NCBI GenBank assembly: GCA_008828725.1
Contig: MEHQ01000164.1
Location: 187,792-251,791, forward strand
Length of the DNA stretch: 64,000 nt
Reading direction: 5' to 3'
DNA from: Saccharina japonica
Lineage: Eukaryota; Sar; Phaeophyceae; Laminariales; Laminariaceae
In this document: piece after piece, positions 47,101 through 58,676 of the stretch
Numbering within the stretch: position 1 is the stretch's first letter
Layout: every line of letters starts with the position of its first letter
The notes under the pieces: model-generated
Told to the model about the DNA's origin: nothing
Databases searched by the model: none
The model's input: only the letters and a program-made list of their open reading frames with translations
Made by a program: the position numbers and the translations under genes

Positions 47101-50008
47101 CCCGTCAACATCCAGCACATTCTGTGTCCGTGCCGGTTCTTCATCTTAGAGAGGTACCAGATGGTCACAACACTACAAACAGAGATACTACGCTGCAATG
47201 CCGTGAGGAGCGCAGACAATGCAATGCCATATACGACAGGCACGACCTATCTTGCTAGCAATCCAGCTGCGTGAAAGAGAAAACATGTAGTACGACCCCA
47301 TTCAAAAGCCAATAGACCTCGCCCTTTGGATCAGATGGAGGAGGTTATAGGGTTTCCCCGGGCTGAGTAATTGGCATGGCTGGTATGACCGGCATAACTT
47401 CAGACCTATTACGACAAGGGGCATATTGCTCAGCAAAACGGTTATCGAATTGACGGTCTTCTTCAGCCGCGAAGCTAGGCAATACCTTCTTGCATCGGAA
47501 TACCATTTGCGTTTTTCAATAGAATCCGCTGTTTGTCTCGGTTAAGAGTCATTCCACGGTAGGGGCGCAGCAGAAGTTTCTGAGCTCCTCGCATGAGGAG
47601 CTCAATATCTCACCCTGAAACATGACTTCGGAAACATTCTCTCGCGCAATCCGACCAAACCTTCCAATGCGGCAGTCCAAAAACAAATATACCAGTAACA
47701 TAATAATAGTATCCGGTGGTTATTCATGTGAGCGGCACAACCGGTCAGAAAATATTGAGCCTAAACGTGGGACCCCTACCGTCGGATTGCTCTTAAATGG
47801 TGTTGCACAGGGGGTTGTGTTTTGGAATGTCTTCGGAGTTGAGCTTTGGGTGACTTACAGCGCTCCTACCCGTAACACTATTATATATATGTCTGGATGT
47901 CTATATGTGTGTCGTGGAGCCCTGTGGTACCGTACCATGGGTCGCCAATGTCCATCCACTGTGCGGAAGGCATCGCTATTTGTGATCAAAGCTTCATAAT
48001 GTGTATTTACACGGTCGCCATCAGCCGTTGCCAACCCTCCCGTGCTCGGATGGCTGACCAACGTGTGCCAAACGTCTTGCCATGTATCCTGATAATTTTG
48101 AGCCAGAACTTAACGCACACTGACGCTCCCGCATGGATCCACGCGCGCGTTTGGGGGGGTGCAGCTTGGAATGTGCCTACGAGCACACGGTTTGTCGACA
48201 TCGACGTATGTGGAGGGCTTTGACAGATCGTGTGAGACGGCCGACCCAAATGAGATCGAGGATCGTCTTGCTGCAAACTGCCAGGTGACAGAGTAGATCC
48301 CGTTTGGTTTGGGCGCGTTGGGCTGGTCGTGTAGGACGAGGTCGTGGCCGGTATGCTCATCACACACAACCGCGTCGGTGTGATCGTGTTTCTCAAGACT
48401 GGGATCGACTATTCTGTGGGGGTGATGGCGGCTGGTAATAGGCTTTAAATATGTTTGGTTGATGGTAGAACAGGTAGTCGGGCGAAAGCGTAGTACATGG
48501 ATTGGTAGTGATGGGTTGCAGTGACTCAAACAAGCACGCTTCGTTGTGAGTATTCCTCCTTGAATGGAGGTTTTGGCATAATCGTCTGGCGCTCCTCCCC
48601 CAACCTTGTGCGGAATATATGATACCAGGTATGCGCCGTTTGTAAGCGACCCCTATCAGCATTTAACGACATGCTTGCAAACAACACGAATATTATATAT
48701 ATATTGAGTTCAGCCTCCTTACCTCCTACGTTTCCCCAGATCATGGAGCCCAGTCAACCGAGGGAAGCTGTTGATGCCGGAACTGCTAGAATTTCGAGTA
48801 TTATTATATTTCAACAAAATCAAGTACAACCAGCCGCGTGATATCAGTGGCTTGTATGTATCGCATATTGTTGACTCCACATCAATTCCATATATTTGGT
48901 ATTTCTTCGAGTTCCATGATCTGATAGGAGCTACTAAACAGCGATGGAACCTCATTGTTCGTTTGTCTATGCCGTTCACACCCGCAGCTGCAGATGTTGA
49001 GCTTACATCAGTTTGTGCTCGGGCCTATTCGAGTTTGACTTACCCTCTAATCCTGTAACATATTTATCGGTTTTGACTTTTGTATTCATAGACGCTAGCA
49101 CGTTTTGGCGGATTTTGTTTTTATTTGTGAGTGATTATATACACTGACTAACACACTCCTTTTCAACTGTGTGGAACTGCAAATACATTACTTCACAAAC
49201 ACCACACACAATCTTACCCAATATGGTATAATACGTGGTTTCTAATGCTATTAATAGGCCGTGGAGTGGTTCCTCGGCTTATGCGTACAATTGTTTTTTA
49301 TCAAATTTCGGGTTTCGGGTGACTGTTATTAACGTCTTACTGAACGTAACGAGGTCTCCAACCCGAGAGGACATTTAGGTGTTGTCAGTAAAAGGCAATC
49401 ATCTTAAGTTTGCCCTCCTCGGCACCGACATCCATGCTACAATCACTCGTACGATCTCTGATTCTTGGTGAGTTCATGAGACGTGCCATGGCGCATCCCA
49501 TGGGCATTCAAATAACATAGGACGTCCCATACATAGTCCCTTGGGGACTTGAAAGGCCTATTGAACCTCACAAGGAACGTTCCACATGACCAAAAACAAT
49601 TGCACCCCCCCCGGTCGTTCACAATACCACACGTTCAGTACACGTTTGTCATGCAAGCATCTCGCCTTTGAAACAGATGCATCACACACTGGAAGCCTGT
49701 CCGTAGCCCGCAATAACAATACTACAATACAAAATGACACATCCCAAGTAGTACAAGGGAGTTTTGCTTGCTCTGGAAACACCCGAAACCAAAGTATTGA
49801 CTGCCGGTATTCACGTACGATCGAGCAGGTACTTGGAATCCACTTAGGCATTCGTCACCTTGTGAACGACGCGCTGTACACCCCCGAGGCGTTCAAAGAC
49901 GCTGCGGCTGCTGTGCACCGAAAAGACGAAAAATGGGCCTCCCCAGCGGATCCCTACATGGCCAAACACTGTCCAGAAGCGTTGGAAGCTATTTCTAGGT
50001 GGGAGTGA
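37901..50008 (+). CDS. GT31 (Fringe/DUF604-like) glycosyltransferase, copy 2
   Basis: Seven exons (37901-38188, 40012-40113, 42573-42683, 43879-43959, 45032-45367, 48165-48284, 49829-50008), all phase 0, give about 405 residues. Exons 2 to 6 have exactly the same lengths as in copy 1; exon 7 is one codon longer. DDD lies at residues 146-148, and YGGSGTFLS and YDTD are intact, so the enzyme should be active. The N-terminus is unlike copy 1: from ATG 37901 only a weak hydrophobic stretch (GLLRAGFYLVCFGG) is present. The true start may be elsewhere (the frame is open from 37586) or an upstream exon may encode the anchor. Introns are 1.1-2.8 kb and carry MITEs and low-complexity DNA. It arose by tandem duplication with copy 1. 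Confidence 0.82.
39040..39150 (-). mobile_element. Partial MITE-like fragment in intron 1 of copy 2
   Basis: Contains CCCCACGGTAGG near 39049 and CTGACCGGTTGAGCTGCT near 39111; both phrases occur in the CCCACGGTAGGGG MITEs. Too diverged to place ends. Confidence 0.3.
40012..40113 (+). CDS. GT31 copy 2, exon 2
   Basis: 34 codons between CAAGGCAG and GTATGCTG: MFITTDEED, an acidic run, then VDYKYGLAHNHRLLGAITE. Confidence 0.85.
40600..41115. repeat. TAC/GTA-rich low-complexity stretch in intron 2
   Basis: Dense GTAGTAGTA, TACTGCTGTA and TACTCGTAG phrases over about 500 bp. They keep long antisense frames open (up to 218 codons, rich in Y, T, L and S) which are not genes. Confidence 0.65.
42573..42683 (+). 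CDS. GT31 copy 2, exon 3 (DDD catalytic exon)
   Basis: 37 codons between GATTTTCCAG and GTAAGATA. EFDWMAIGDDDTVF is identical to copy 1; only three residues of the exon differ. Confidence 0.88.
43879..43959 (+). CDS. GT31 copy 2, exon 4
   Basis: 27 codons between CCACGAAG and GTAAGGAA: PVAIGSVDGLHPENGRPR and TCFSPS. The acceptor has a weak pyrimidine tract; the boundary is supported by equal length with copy 1. Confidence 0.8.
43972..44110 (+). mobile_element. MITE fragment, subfamily GTGCTACGATAGAGGTGC
   Basis: Begins CATGCTACGGTAGAGGTACA, only 12 bp after exon 4 of GT31 copy 2. It retains a GCTCCTCACTCAACGAGG block. The right terminal repeat was not found. Confidence 0.45.
45032..45367 (+). 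CDS. GT31 copy 2, exon 5
   Basis: 112 codons between TTGTCAG and GTACCTAC, the same length as in copy 1. It keeps the KGCC...C cysteines, HWTVEYGKGG, YGGSGTFLSAGL and RCTEMFAIGYDTDIQ. The first 12 residues are diverged. Confidence 0.88.
47545..47793 (+). mobile_element. MITE, subfamily CCCACGGTAGGGG
   Basis: Left end AGTCATTCCACGGTAGGGGC, right end CCCCTACCGTCGGATTGCTC, about 249 bp. Just inside the left end is TTTCTGAGCTCCTC followed by its inverted partner GAGGAGCTCA. It lies in intron 5 of GT31 copy 2. Confidence 0.75.
48165..48284 (+). CDS. GT31 copy 2, exon 6
   Basis: 40 codons between GGGGTGCAG and GTGACAGA, encoding LGMCLRAHGL and EGFDRSCETADPNEIEDR. Confidence 0.82.
49476..49550. 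repeat. Small patch of CCATGGG palindromes in intron 6
   Basis: GCCATGGCGCATCCCATGGG and GACGTCCCATA-type text, the same vocabulary as the field at 33350-35470. Confidence 0.5.
49829..50008 (+). CDS. GT31 copy 2, exon 7
   Basis: 59 codons plus TGA after acceptor TCGAGCAG. VLGIHLGIRHLVND, PEAFKDAAAAVHRKD and the end ISRWE match copy 1. Confidence 0.84.
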   Translation, partial: VLGIHLGIRHLVNDALYTPEAFKDAAAAVHRKDEKWASPADPYMAKHCPEALEAISRWE

Positions 50009-52309
50009 TACTGGCCAACTTGTCCGGGAGCTCCAGGCGCTATGTTCAATCGGGGCGTACTATTGGACTGTGGATGGACGGCGTTTGTTGGGTCCTGAAG
50101 ACGGCGCAGCGATGACTTTGTAGACGCAAATGACCCAGCGCCTATACAAAATGATGATACATTGTAAACAGCATAAGGTTCTAGAGAAAAGGCATGCCTG
50201 TATGTAGTGCCTCGTGGTGGTCGCATGCAGTGCTCTTTCGTAGGGCTGTATGCCAGTAAGCAGGCTAAGCGTAATCATGCATAAAATATGAATATACTGC
50301 TGTTGTTTGTAAACGTTGAGCATTTAGGGCTAGCGCAGAGGGCGTTTCTTGGGGGGTTTTGTTGGTTGCCTTAGTCATTTGACCGTGGGGGGATCTATTG
50401 GACTGGGTTGACACCCTTACAACTGAATGCACTTTGGACGTCGTCCCGCAGCATCATTAACAGAATGGTGGTGTAGACTGGTGCTACGTTGCGGGCGTTA
50501 CGGTTTATGTTATTTGTATTCAGTCGCTCAGAGCGACTCGGCATAGGGGCTACTACATATTTGTTTGCAGTGCTACTGTAGGTGTTTATGGTTTTCGGTT
50601 TTGCGATATGCACCCCCATGGAGGTTTCTTTGTCGAGGCTCCAACAATTTAGTAAGTTCAATTTTAGGTGGGATGCGAAGCCAACAATTCTGCAAGTCAG
50701 TGTCTCAGTAGGATGCAAACACCAGTCGTCCAAATGGCCCAAACAAGGAAGTGAAAATTGGGATACCCGCCCTACCGTATGGCAGCCCCGGTCGGCACTC
50801 CACCCACGTTTTTTTATACACATTGCAGCACCTACAGTGGATGTTTGTGGGACACGCCTCATTCTTTTTCAGAAACTAGCTTGTTTGGGGACCAATGCAG
50901 GAATACAACAAAGAGTCGGTATAATACAGTAAAGTAGGTTGTGTCGGCGACAGGCGACAGGCGACAAACGCGTGGATACTAACAACTACCCCCACCGCGA
51001 GACAGACGGAGGGCGATGGTGGATCGTTCTGACGTCTGACACGCCTAAACATACGAGTTCGCCGGTAGAGGTTGGTGAGTTATATCGAACCCACCCGTAC
51101 TGCACCCGAGACTTTCGCCATATCAACGTTGACCACGAAGACAGTCCGGAGACGCCAGTAACTCTATACATGATATCTTCAACAAGGCGTTATCGTGCTA
51201 GGCAGGGCCGCCCCTTCAGGACAGTTAGAGGTGAAGATGCCGTAGTTCTTGTCGTCGGGAAAGTCGACACCACTCAGAGCACTGCGCGCAACGCATATTG
51301 CCTTTTTGGTAAGATCAGGACTAGCGTTGTCATTGCGGGTTGCTATGAGTATGCCTCTAGAGCTTCGGAGAAGCTGCAGAAGGCAAGCCTTCGAGTGGCA
51401 CGTCTGGCTGAGCGGGGAAGAACAATGTGCGTAAATTATTACATTAGCGTTTGGGGTGTGTCGAGGACGTTTACATGTTCCTTGTATGGTTTGGAAGTTC
51501 CGTAAGAACGACTGTTTGGTTGGTTTTCCCTATGTACCGTGTGAGAAGGTATGAGTCTTGCTCACCTTCCAGTAGCAACTCCCAGGGAAGAAGTCGTTCG
51601 CGTCTACTCAGGGTTTGTGGTTGGGCGTTGCCACCAGCAAACTTAGTTGACGTATCGACCTTGGGGGGTATCGCGAAGTCTTTATGGTTGGGAAAAAGCC
51701 AAAATCGACTTCGTTCTTGCTTTTTATAGTAGTTGAAAATTCGGATTTGAGATTGAACCGTTGTCGAAAAACTACATTATACTATGCCTTTTGCGTCGGT
51801 CGAATCAACTGGGACCCTGGCTGTGGTGGCGGGGAATCGAGGTGTCTGAGGTTTAGCGGAATGAGATGCGCGGTACGGACTTAGCGTGATGATACGTTCC
51901 TGTACGGCGACTCACCCAGCCTACGGTACTGTAGATGGATGGCACTCTCGCCGTTCCCGTCTTTTTGCGCTACCAGGTATAGACCTTGGAGGTTAACGCT
52001 GAATACCGTGGTGTGCACAGTGTTTACATCGTATATCATCTGGGCTACACCCTGACTGTGTACTGTAACTCCGGTATATCGACTCAAGATTGCCGTAACT
52101 CGCTGTAGATTGTAGGGTAGATCTCGCAGAGATTTCTTTCTTGCCATCATAGGTGTCCGGTACTCTATGGTGTGGGGTTATCATACACGGCAAGGATAAC
52201 TGCCTGTTGTATACTGCAACAGATGGCGTGTACCGTGGGTACTGTGAGTAGGATCGGTCCCAACAGACGGGTCCGACACCTTGTTTCCCTTTGTGTGTTT
52301 ACTTCCATA
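50009..52309. other. Intergenic, nothing secure
   Basis: The longest frames are 188 codons (+, 50939-51505) and 155 codons (-, 50395-50862). Neither shows a signal peptide, domain or family motif, so neither is called. Confidence 0.4.
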
Positions 52310-53650
52310 GGGTAGTCACGACGTGCTTCCATGTAGTAATATTACACTTCCACCATGGAAGTAAGCTTTACTTTCATGCTGACTTCCGTGCAAGGACAAC
52401 ACTTCCGTGGACGAATATACACGCCCATCGTTTTGTTTTGCTTGCATGTATTATCTTTCCACTTTCGTGGAAGAACGTGGAATCTCCGAAGGTTGGTAGA
52501 AGCTTCCCGTTTCCACTAACTTCCACTAACTAATGGTTCCACAGCCGAACCACGTTGAGTGGAAGCTGCCAAGAGCTTCCCGATTCCCCTGGAGACATCC
52601 GACTACTTTCACCGGAATCCAAAACGGCCATGAACCTCCACACGAGTGCAACGCGTTCCATTACTTCCCCCAGCTTCCATAGACAGACGTATTTACATCC
52701 ATTGAACGAGATGTTGAAGTGAGCCTGTACTTCCATGAAAGTTCGTTACTGTACATTGAAGCATATTTCTCTTCCGGGAAGGTGATCATACACCAATGGA
52801 AGTCACATGCTATTTACTACATGGTTGTTTATTTTTTCCAAACTAAGTAATTATTCACTTCCATGGAAGCAATTTTACTTCCATGGAAACTTCGATGGAC
52901 GTGGCTGACTCATCCCACGGTAGGGGCGCAGCAGATTTTTCTGAGCTCCTCACATGAGGAGCTCAATATCTCACCCCAAACATGACTTCGGAAACATTCT
53001 CTCGCGCAACCCGACCAAACCTTCCAATGCGGTAGTGCAAAAACAAACCTACCAGTAAAATATGTATAGTGTCCTGTGGTTACTCACGTGAGGAGCTCAA
53101 CTGGTCAGGATATATGGAGCCAAAACTTGGCACCCCTACGATGGGATTGCTCGGCTATGAACGACCCGTGGGGTGCCGGGGATTAGCGTGGCTGGTGGGA
53201 CCTCCTAAGGTCTCTGCGGATGACAAATTATATGTTTGCAACTGATGGGTGTGGGCAGGGTGACATATGGCAAGGACCCTCTGCGGAGTCAAGGTAGAAA
53301 GTGGAAGCACGGTGCCAAGCGGGGGTGCAACATCCCATGGAGGCAGGCTCTATGGAAGATTACACAACTTCCATGGAAGTAAATCCTACTTGTTGTGGAA
53401 GTATTGTTGGCGGCATGGAAGTTGCTGGAGGAATCCATGGAAACTGAGGGTAGGCCCTGAAAGCATCAATCAACTTCCATGGGAGTGGAAATTTCTAGCA
53501 TTGGAAGTAAATCTATCTTCCATACCTCGCAGAAATTTATTTATTGGCATGGAAGACAATTTACTTCCAATGGTTATTTCCATGGAGGAAGTAAACAAAC
53601 TTCCCCTCTGTAACAAAATTTTACTTCCATTGAAACGTTCACAGCAGTAA
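52310..53650. repeat. Field of TTCCATGGAA-type palindromes
   Basis: ACTTCCATGGAAGT and close variants, plus half sites CTTCCA and TGGAAG, recur at irregular spacing on both sides of a MITE inserted at 52907-53153. Clear examples lie at about 52350, 52857, 52879, 53369, 53430 and 53580. The 127-codon frame at 53267-53650 is a product of the repeat. Confidence 0.75.
52907..53153 (+). mobile_element. MITE, subfamily CCCACGGTAGGGG, inside the palindrome field
   Basis: Left end GACTCATCCCACGGTAGGGG, right end CCCCTACGATGGGATTGCTC, 247 bp. It is closely similar to the copy at 47545. GAGCTCCTCACATGAGGAGC forms a strong internal hairpin near 52950. Confidence 0.78.
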
Positions 53651-56600
53651 ACTCAAACACCGAGTAATGTGGAAGATCGTGTCAGACGCCCGTTGTAAAC
53701 GTCTGGGAGACAACCCTAACCAACCTCATTCGGCATTCGGTGAAGAGTGTCGCACACTCGACGCTCTGCAAGGGCCACCGTGTATTCCGTTATCTTCCAA
53801 CTCCCTCCCTCTACCGTGCCGGCCCGCTTACAGATATGGGGGGGTCAATTTACGAATTGGAACCGCAGAAACTGGCACACGGTTCATTTCACACCTGACA
53901 GTCTGTTTCTTCTACCCTAACTTCGACACGAACGTTCCCGAATTTTTAGGTTTAGGGAGAAAGTGTGGGCTGGGTTCCTTCTTCGGATCTTCCTTATGAG
54001 AGGGTCGGAAGTGTAAACACACACTAAAAAAACCAGAGAGGCGGCTCGATGAAAATATCTACACGTTGAGGGTCACGGTTGTAGTGCCCATGGTTGATGA
54101 CCTTCACGCCGAGCCGACCACAAGTCACAGCATGTTTCCCAAGCACCGAAATCGTACAATGCATCAGGAGATCCCCGTGTGTTTTGCTGCTCTTCACAGC
54201 AGCGTCTCGAACCACGACGCCTGCCTCGGTCAAAACGCTGGACACCTATAGGCATGAAAATCGCAACGATGGCGTAAACTGCCGCAACGCACCATAAACG
54301 TGCCTTTGAATACATGTTCATACATACTGGCTGTAGACCTGATATGCCTGAAAAGAGGGGGTATAAGGCCATACAGGAATTTTTTCCACCCCTTCTCATC
54401 GGGGAACGGCAAACTCTGACGTCCAGATGTTTATGAAACATAGCGTATTGCCCGAACCAAGTGCGGGCTACTATACACAATTAGGTTCCCGTGTGAGGTA
54501 CGAAAATACTGAGCTCCGAAATGGGTATAAAAGAGCAAAAACAAGGCTGGCTCTTTTGTTTTTGCATCAGCTTTTTTATCCAAAACAATATAATCCTGCA
54601 AGCCTAACTCTTACCTGCATTTAAGTGCGTCCTCTATTATTCGGTAAAAACCCTACTACTAGTGTACACGAGAGCACATGGTAACATACTTCGTACTATT
54701 CCTTAGGGTTCCTTGATCCAAGTTATCCGTGCTCAAGCACATTTATTTATGAGCCCCACGGAACACTCCATTCATTTCGCAAGTATTTTTCATCCCACAG
54801 GAAAACTTGCATAGATTCCTGATCTTGACCACAACACCACGACATGTTTAGCAAAGGAAGGCCTAGCATACCAGTGCGTGCCTATCCGTCTACTATTGAG
54901 CATAGTTCATACAGGCATACCTGGTAACTAGGACATGCTTGAACAAATGTCTTAACAATGCTTATTAGTCATTTTGAACGCCCCAATAGCAACACCAACA
55001 TCAACAGAATACCCTCTACGACACAACCTCATTCTTCTCGCTATAAGAGTTGCAGACTACTCCTAGTCTCTCGGCGATATTATAAAAAGCATGGATGGCT
55101 TAAGGGGAAGGCCACGTTTTTTTAACACATGACGCAGGACAAACATTTTGCTCCGTTTTTACTTACTCTTCCAAATATTACTGCCTTTCGTCGCCCTTCG
55201 AAACAGGCAAAAGACAGACCACAAAAGAGCGCTTCATTTCCAGCCATGCTAACAGGAGGGTAACTATTAATATTACTCCTAATGTTCTCGCGAAAACGTC
55301 CGGCTACACGAAATGTAGGCAGGCTGACAGTTCCGGGTTTTTTTTGTCGAGCTGTAGAGGTCGGATCATCCAGGTGCACGGGTGCTCGGTGCCTTGCCTT
55401 GGCCACGCAGAGCAGTGGGTATATCCTCAAGGGGCCTTCAGGCGGTAACACGAGAGGTGAACATTGTACGCTTTGAACGACTCAAGTTCAGAAGAAAACT
55501 AAGCGCAGAGGGCTGTACCCCCTTCGTCCCTGGACCCCGTAAATTTGGTACATACTTGAGTATGCTATTTTGAGCAACCCATTCGGGAAGCATACATCTT
55601 AATCTTGCCGCAAACTCCGTGCATGACTCGCAGTCACACAACTAACACGAATCCGGCTGCTATACGTATCAGACATTTGAACAATACGACTTTGACCAAC
55701 AGCTATGCCCGACAGACTAAGATCAATTGTATACAAATATTGTACGTTGTATTGAAATTTCGAGCGATAATTCCATGCAGAATGAACACTTACATCTACT
55801 GAAAAGTCATTGTGGTATACGAAGTATTCTCCTCACAGTACGCTCATAGTATACAGTAGCGCTATCAATAGGAGATTTTCTGTATTTTACTGTTGTACCC
55901 GCCCCGTTCCAGGACAACTATTTAATATCACAATTCAACAAACAAACTCCGCGTTTATTTGCCGTTATGTAATCACTTGCTAATATACACACTGCTGTTG
56001 GCGTGGCGGGGCTGGAAGATCCAAGCCTTCCGGGATTATGTTAGAAATGATTTGGGCTGTACAATTGCGCGACGCCAGCGGAAGCGTAGAACAACGTGTA
56101 CCATTTTCAAACACGGGAAGAGTGACGCGGCAGGGGTGTGGGGTTGGATTGAGGAAGGGGTGCGTGGAGTAGTAAATACTGCTGTAGTCTAAAGAATAGT
56201 AGAAAAATGGTAAAACAGTACCGGCGGAGAGGGAGTATCATTTGAGTGTTTTCAACGGGTGTCTCGAATGGGTTGTGGATAGGTTCAGCGCTGTCCTATA
56301 TCTTTTTTTCGCGGGTTTCGAAACTATCCGCGGCGGAGAAAGACGAATTCCATAGTAGTTTATGTTCGCGGAGGGAGGTTTGGTGGTTTCAGAAAAACGA
56401 CAAGTTACGGGAAATCAAGATGGGGACAGGTTAGAGGTGATATTCAGAGGATCGACATGGAAAGCAAGTAAGAAAGGGGGGAGTTCTGGTGAGGATACGG
56501 AAAGGATCGGGAGTGGGAGAGGAAGGGGGGGAGTAGTTGGTCTGATGGTAGTCGTTCGGCATGTACGATGGCGGAGAGTTGACAAGGAAATCTACTTTTA

Positions 56601-58430
56601 TATCGTTTTGGGGGGCAGAAGAACGGAGGGCATGGTCTAGGGGGTAGGCAGCCCAATGGTTGACGAGTACCATTACCGACGTAGGGAGAAAGTGGAGGCG
56701 GGGAAGGAGGGGAGCGGGGGTGAACCTGGTCCCAGAAGAGCTCGCGTTGTATTTGGGGGGGGGATCTGGTTGCCACAATAGTCGTAGTGAAGCTGGAGCC
56801 AAATGCGGTAAATAAAAACGAAGGAAACTGGTGTTCATCTGCTTTCATGGTGTACGTGAGAGTAAACATGGAAGTCCCAGTTTGGGTGTCAGAGGTAGTG
56901 TGGATGTACGAGAAACTGCCAGGCCAGGAAACTAAACGGGGATAACAACAGACGATATAGGCAACGAAACCGCGGCCTCGTGAGGGAGGCGTATCATTTG
57001 CGGAGCGCGACCTGTAGAGACGTCGACAGCCGTTCCGAATCATTGTTTCAGGGGAAACCTCCAACGGGAGGGGGGGGGGGGCAGTGCAGCCCCTCCTCTT
57101 TCCCTCCAACCGTTGCTCTTGTTACAGGTGTAATGATATCGTATTCATGCGGGGGGGGGAAGGAGAAGAACCCCCCCCCCCGTGCCAGTCCAATCTTCGC
57201 GTAATACAAGGCATCGTTCGTGCAAGTAACAAACCAAGAAAAATTTTGGCTTAAAGGTATGGTTTTGTTTGGAGGGCGACAGGGGAAATATATGCGAGTG
57301 GGTGTGATAACTAACGGCGGGTTCGACACAGGAACAATGGGCTGTTTACTACGGGGTAGCATTACGGCATAGAAGGGACAGGTAGGAACATACGCACTTG
57401 ATATAGAAGAGGGGTTAGAGCAGTGGGAGCGACGGAGTCCATAGCTATCGGGCGACAATGCGCATTAGCAAGGGGGAACCGGGCACGTAGAAGAGAGCGG
57501 CAGAAAACCGTCGGGCATCGCTGTTTTGTTTCGTTCACATCCACTCTCCCGCATTTACGCTACCCACGCCGCAAAGAAAACAGCACCAAAACCCAAGACA
57601 GTGATTCCCGCCGGTGCTCTGCTGCTCCCAACTCGGAGATGGGCTCCCCCTGCACGGTGCTGTGCTTCGGCCGATAGGCCTGTACTCCCGTTATCTCGCT
57701 TCTCCCGCTTCTCTACTCTATTTCATTTTTCAAATTCGTTTCTTCCTATCGGTTCGTTCTGTGCCGCACAATAGTGTCCAGTACTACCCCGTGATAAACA
57801 TGTCAGTGTTCCCGTGTGGAACCCTCGGTTACTTGGTCAACTCACTGAAACAATTGTATACCCCTTGCTCTCCAAACATCATTTGGTCCCTCAGACAACC
57901 TTTCTCTTGAACAAGGAATTCCCCTTCCTGGTATCCAGCTACCGTGTGGACGTTGGAATATTTGAAGCCAATAAATACATATTTTATCCAGGTACCAAGT
58001 GACAGTTTGACCGTAATCAAGACACATGTAGATACTGCATGCACAACACTAAAAACGAGGGTTGAGCTTAACCTAGGTTTGGGTTAAACTAGGTTGGAGT
58101 AATAAATTGCTCAAAAAGTGGACGAGATGTGTGGAACATTTTGAAGTAACAACATGGGTCATTATGGCCCGTGGCGATGTTGTCCGGTCGTCATTGATCA
58201 GTCTATTGTCTCTTACCGATTATATCCGGAAATAAATGTAAACTTCCTTGCTATATATGATGTACACTAACACATTGCTTTCATCTCCGGACAGCGTGGT
58301 ATATACCCGATCCAATACCTTGTACCAACTCGCGAGTCGCGATGCGCTTGCCCGTCTAGAGATCGGAAACACCCCCACAACGCCTACGTAGTGTCCTCGC
58401 AAAAGTACCTTAAACCTTACAAAAAAGCGG
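53651..58430. other. Intergenic, nothing secure
   Basis: No gene is supported in this 4.8 kb. 56100-57180 is strongly purine/G-rich on the + strand with several G tracts, and gives long proline/serine-rich antisense frames (up to 221 codons at 56444-57109) that reflect composition. Other frames show no motif. Confidence 0.4.
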
Positions 58431-58676
58431 GAGCCTTCCAACGGTAGGGGTGCCACTGTTTTACTGCGTATTTTCTGACCGGTTGAGCTCCCCACGTGAG
58501 TAACCACCGGATACTATTAATATTTTACTGGTATGTTTGCTTTGGGACTAGCGCATAGAAAGGGTTGGTCGGGTTGCGCGAACGAATGTTTTCAAAGTAA
58601 TGTTTTAAGTGATATATTGTGCTCCTCATGTGAGGAGCTCAGAGAATTCTGCTGCGCCCCTACCGTGGGATGAGTC
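58431..58676 (-). mobile_element. MITE, subfamily CCCACGGTAGGGG, inverted copy
   Basis: Ends GAGCCTTCCAACGGTAGGGG and CGCCCCTACCGTGGGATGAG; about 246 bp. The hairpin GCTCCTCATGTGAGGAGC lies near 58621. In reverse complement it is collinear with 47545 and 52907. Confidence 0.75.

Noticed and set aside
50939..51505. 188-codon + frame without repeats
   Set aside because: Starts with an ATG but has no recognisable domain, no signal peptide and no splice context. Length alone is not enough in 64 kb.
53267..53650. 127-codon + frame whose VGPESINQLPW resembles VGPESISQLPW near 17515-17550
   Set aside because: The first frame is built from TTCCATGGAA repeats; the peptide likeness is short and not backed by extended DNA similarity, so it is treated as coincidence.
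56444..57109. 221-codon antisense frame rich in proline and serine
   Set aside because: Lies over a purine/G-rich stretch; composition explains both its length and its residues.
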